DNA of 64,000 nt. Origin: Thermolongibacillus altinsuensis. GTDB lineage: Bacteria; Bacillota; Bacilli; Bacillales; Anoxybacillaceae. Made by a program: the position numbers and the translations under genes. Where the stretch lies: the NCBI RefSeq assembly GCF_004341205.1, contig NZ_SLUL01000009.1:1-64000 (forward strand). The letters run 5' to 3'. Below, one piece after another: positions 62,801-64,000 of this stretch; the stretch's first letter is position 1; every line of letters begins with the position of its first letter. The notes beneath the pieces are model-generated. The model saw only the letters and a list, made by a program, of their open reading frames with translations. It had not been told where the DNA came from and made no database searches.

Positions 62801-63422
62801 TTTTGATGAAAGTGTCCGTCTATTAAAAGAGCGTGCGGATGATTTAGATATCGCCAAAAATCAAACAGAAGTACAAAAAATTAAAAATCAAATTGTTTCC
62901 ATCCTGACAATGGATCATCCTTATCGAGAAATTCCTAATCTACCAATCTTAAACGAGAAATTAAGAACAGAACTTACGAATTTTGTAAAGAAAGAACTGG
63001 GCGCTCAGCTCGAACAAATGGAAGAAATTCGCCGCAAGATGGAAGAGTTGAAAGAGCGGTACAGCATCGAAGAGATCAAAGCAATGGTTCAACATGAATT
63101 AGAAGAACTGCAAGCCCGTATAGAGCAGCTGAAAGATATGGACAGCATTTCCCGTGTCTATTCCTACACACAAATGGCGACAAACGATTTGCGCCGTTTG
63201 GAAGAAAAAGTGTATGAACTGTATGTACAATATCAGTCGGAAGCGAGTGACGGCGATGATCATCAAGTGGAAGTGCCAATCTCGCGATTCATCCAAGTCA
63301 TGATTCCGTCTGGTCAAGTCGAAATTCGTACTGAAGATGACGTGGATCGTTTATTAGAAAAAATGAAACAGGAATTGCTAAAAGAAATTCAGAATGGAAA
63401 AGTTGTCGTCATTAAAAAGTAG
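59871..63422 (+). CDS. brxC: BREX ATPase BrxC
   Basis: About 1183 residues. TTG 59871 is preferred to ATG 59850, because AGAGGAGGG lies 6 bp before it and BrxC proteins begin with this FTIQELFIKPIDREINGV-like segment. The P-loop is GFFGSGKSHFLK (about 75-86), Walker B-like FLVDEIGQYIGD about residue 260. The long C-terminal half is helical with a coiled coil (about 1030-1120). BrxC is the large AAA-like ATPase of BREX and is essential for defence. The frame is uninterrupted. Confidence 0.93.
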   Translation: MLQNTFTIQELFIKPIDREINGVVQAGQYDEKVVHSELEEYVMTKEISENMKYFFENYTYSFDHPTTKIGVWISGFFGSGKSHFLKILSYLLNNETVYGKRAVDFFAEKTDDQKLLEMMQRSATFDSHAILFNVDSKSAGGKKDKATIVEVFLKVFNQYLGYSPTLWIAHIERQLADEGVYEEFVRHFEEIEGKPWKEERARVLLKRKSFIQALARLGYDEETSAGFLDAAKKTFEISSEEFAKIVAKHVKEKGDNYRLTFLVDEIGQYIGDDPNLMLNLQTVVEDLGNYCQGKVWVIVTSQEQIDAVTKIKGADNFSKIQGRFATRIHLTSSNTDEVIKRRLLEKSPAAADHLKIEFEQIGQSLNNTLTFEKDTCVLQSGFKNEEEYAAIYPFVPYQVELLQRVFDKVRRQGEAGAHLAHGERSLLNAFQEVALQLKDQDTNQLARFSQFYETVKRFLSTSVSATIASAAKREGITEFDVEVLKVLFMIKGIEQIKATVENITTLLVDSVDCIKNDLEKEVRRSLNRLRRNMLIAENADKTFVFLSDDEQEMNREIEHEHINEANVIDELGKIFFEDIVQMKSYRYQKTHDFEFNKIFDTYTRGGRTNELTLQVYTGDVTEEQARAEANSGILVMHIPQEFTEKFFEPMEYALKIRSYANKKISTSLTERQRKILDEKRQQITEFEKKAKEALAEASLHATYYVQGQEYRFNGSLENQLQSAFEILVRNTYSYLSYMEEPVPVKNANDTIYEWATKGLPAKLDGTFANHLAYDTVFRFLEQSRNRQMVTMKLLVEKFKSAPYGWSENDIAGLVAALMHDGKIKLTYLGESFDTSHPQFISWITKASEREKVMIEAQIAIPSHKRKIVVEMMRELFNFYDVGETYDEIAKNIRVQMQKHFLEPITEMLKIKEYEDPQYPYPGGIQLAKLKNSIEELLSYSKSENLVEEFIELDEDLEEWLEDIQTLSAFYTKTAIRYFDESVRLLKERADDLDIAKNQTEVQKIKNQIVSILTMDHPYREIPNLPILNEKLRTELTNFVKKELGAQLEQMEEIRRKMEELKERYSIEEIKAMVQHELEELQARIEQLKDMDSISRVYSYTQMATNDLRRLEEKVYELYVQYQSEASDGDDHQVEVPISRFIQVMIPSGQVEIRTEDDVDRLLEKMKQELLKEIQNGKVVVIKK

Positions 63423-63438
63423 AAGGAGTCAGGAGACA

Positions 63439-64000
63439 ATGAACAAACGAGCATTAAAAGAATTTGCTGTTTATGCACGCAACGAACTACGCAATCAAAT
63501 CGCCTTGCGAGCACAAGCCTTTGGGATTACTCCCGAAGGCTCTCCTACGCTTGTAACAGGTGCTGATTATGTCGAAATTAACGGCAAAAAACTGCCGTTA
63601 TCTTATAAAAACGGTCTACAAAAACTGTTAAAAGAAATTGAAACAAAAGGCTATGATCAGGTGATTGAAGAAGTCGCGTATACTTGGTTTAACCGCTTAA
63701 TTGCAATTCGCTTCATGGAAGTGCATAACTATTTGCCATCAAAAATTCGCGTTTTATCAAGCGAAACGAAAGGAAAAGTGGATCCGGATATTTTAACCGA
63801 TTACCAATATACGGACTTGCCAGTCGATAAAGAGGAGATTGCATCTCTTTTACAACAAGGAAAGCGTGAAGAAGCGTATCGGAAGTTATTAATTGCCCAA
63901 TGTAATGAATTGCATAAAATCATGCCGTTCTTATTTGAAAAGTTAGCAGACTATACAGAACTACTATTGCCAGAGTCGTTGCTTCATGTGGATTCGTTGA
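63439..64000 (+). CDS. pglX: BREX adenine methyltransferase PglX, N-terminal part
   Basis: The gene starts at ATG 63439 behind AAGGAGTCAGGAG and runs off the window end, about 187 residues visible. The start MNKRALKEFAVYARNELRNQ, then AYTWFNRLIAIRFMEVHNYL and SLLQQGKREEAYRKLL, are diagnostic of BREX-1 PglX. The catalytic NPPY motif lies beyond the window. PglX methylates a specific adenine in host DNA to mark self. pglZ and brxL would be expected further on. Confidence 0.93.
   Translation, partial: MNKRALKEFAVYARNELRNQIALRAQAFGITPEGSPTLVTGADYVEINGKKLPLSYKNGLQKLLKEIETKGYDQVIEEVAYTWFNRLIAIRFMEVHNYLPSKIRVLSSETKGKVDPDILTDYQYTDLPVDKEEIASLLQQGKREEAYRKLLIAQCNELHKIMPFLFEKLADYTELLLPESLLHVDSL

Overview
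The window looks like chromosome from a moderately thermophilic Bacillaceae (Anoxybacillus/Geobacillus-like). This is inferred from gene content: a schizokinen-type YfiY/YfiZ/YfhA uptake set, mntABCD with MntR-type boxes, xpaC-yaaN, a SteT-type exchanger, a Cache-containing phosphorelay-type kinase and strong AGGAGG ribosome sites with TTG/GTG starts. No rRNA, tRNA or CRISPR array was seen.

Positions 1-5300 form an AT-rich accessory segment. It holds a frameshifted small gene, a lone SUKH-type immunity-like protein, an ISL3-type insertion sequence with a nested palindrome behind its transposase, and a large serine recombinase overlapping a 52-residue ORF. The segment ends inside yyaL, whose 5' piece is out of frame with the rest because of about 44 extra bases.

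Positions 5.3-34 kb are mostly housekeeping and metal/sulfur biology. They include Fur-boxed siderophore import with an FhuF-like reductase, an orphan TrpB, the NAD(P)HX repair enzyme, MsrAB, SteT, a Cache histidine kinase, an SPFH/ribbon-helix-helix pair, the Mn ABC operon, an MFS-phosphatase pair, XpaC/TelA, and a sulfide/persulfide cluster (membrane rhodanese, CoA-disulfide reductase, rhodanese) behind a promoter that contains a CsoR/CstR-like palindrome. Gene relics (DCC/YuxK, YcgQ C-terminus, WrbA without its FMN loop) lie between them.

Positions 34-48 kb carry aldo-keto reductase, transporters, three chemoreceptors of different architecture, a 14-residue-repeat coiled-coil protein, an aldehyde dehydrogenase, and a MarR/permease/Cys-pair-peptide unit with two copies of one palindromic operator. 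Two copies of a 223-bp, highly folded repeat sit in inverted orientation at 34937-35159 and 41618-41840. This is the most unusual non-coding object in the window.

Positions 48-64 kb are a defence island. It has a HEPN/MNT toxin-antitoxin pair, a McrB-type AAA GTPase with an overlapping DUF2357/PD-(D/E)XK partner, then a HelD-like helicase directly upstream of BREX genes brxA, brxB, brxC and the start of pglX, which runs off the window. The McrB/C-like pair lies between a small acidic-protein gene and a decayed copy of that gene's 3' end.
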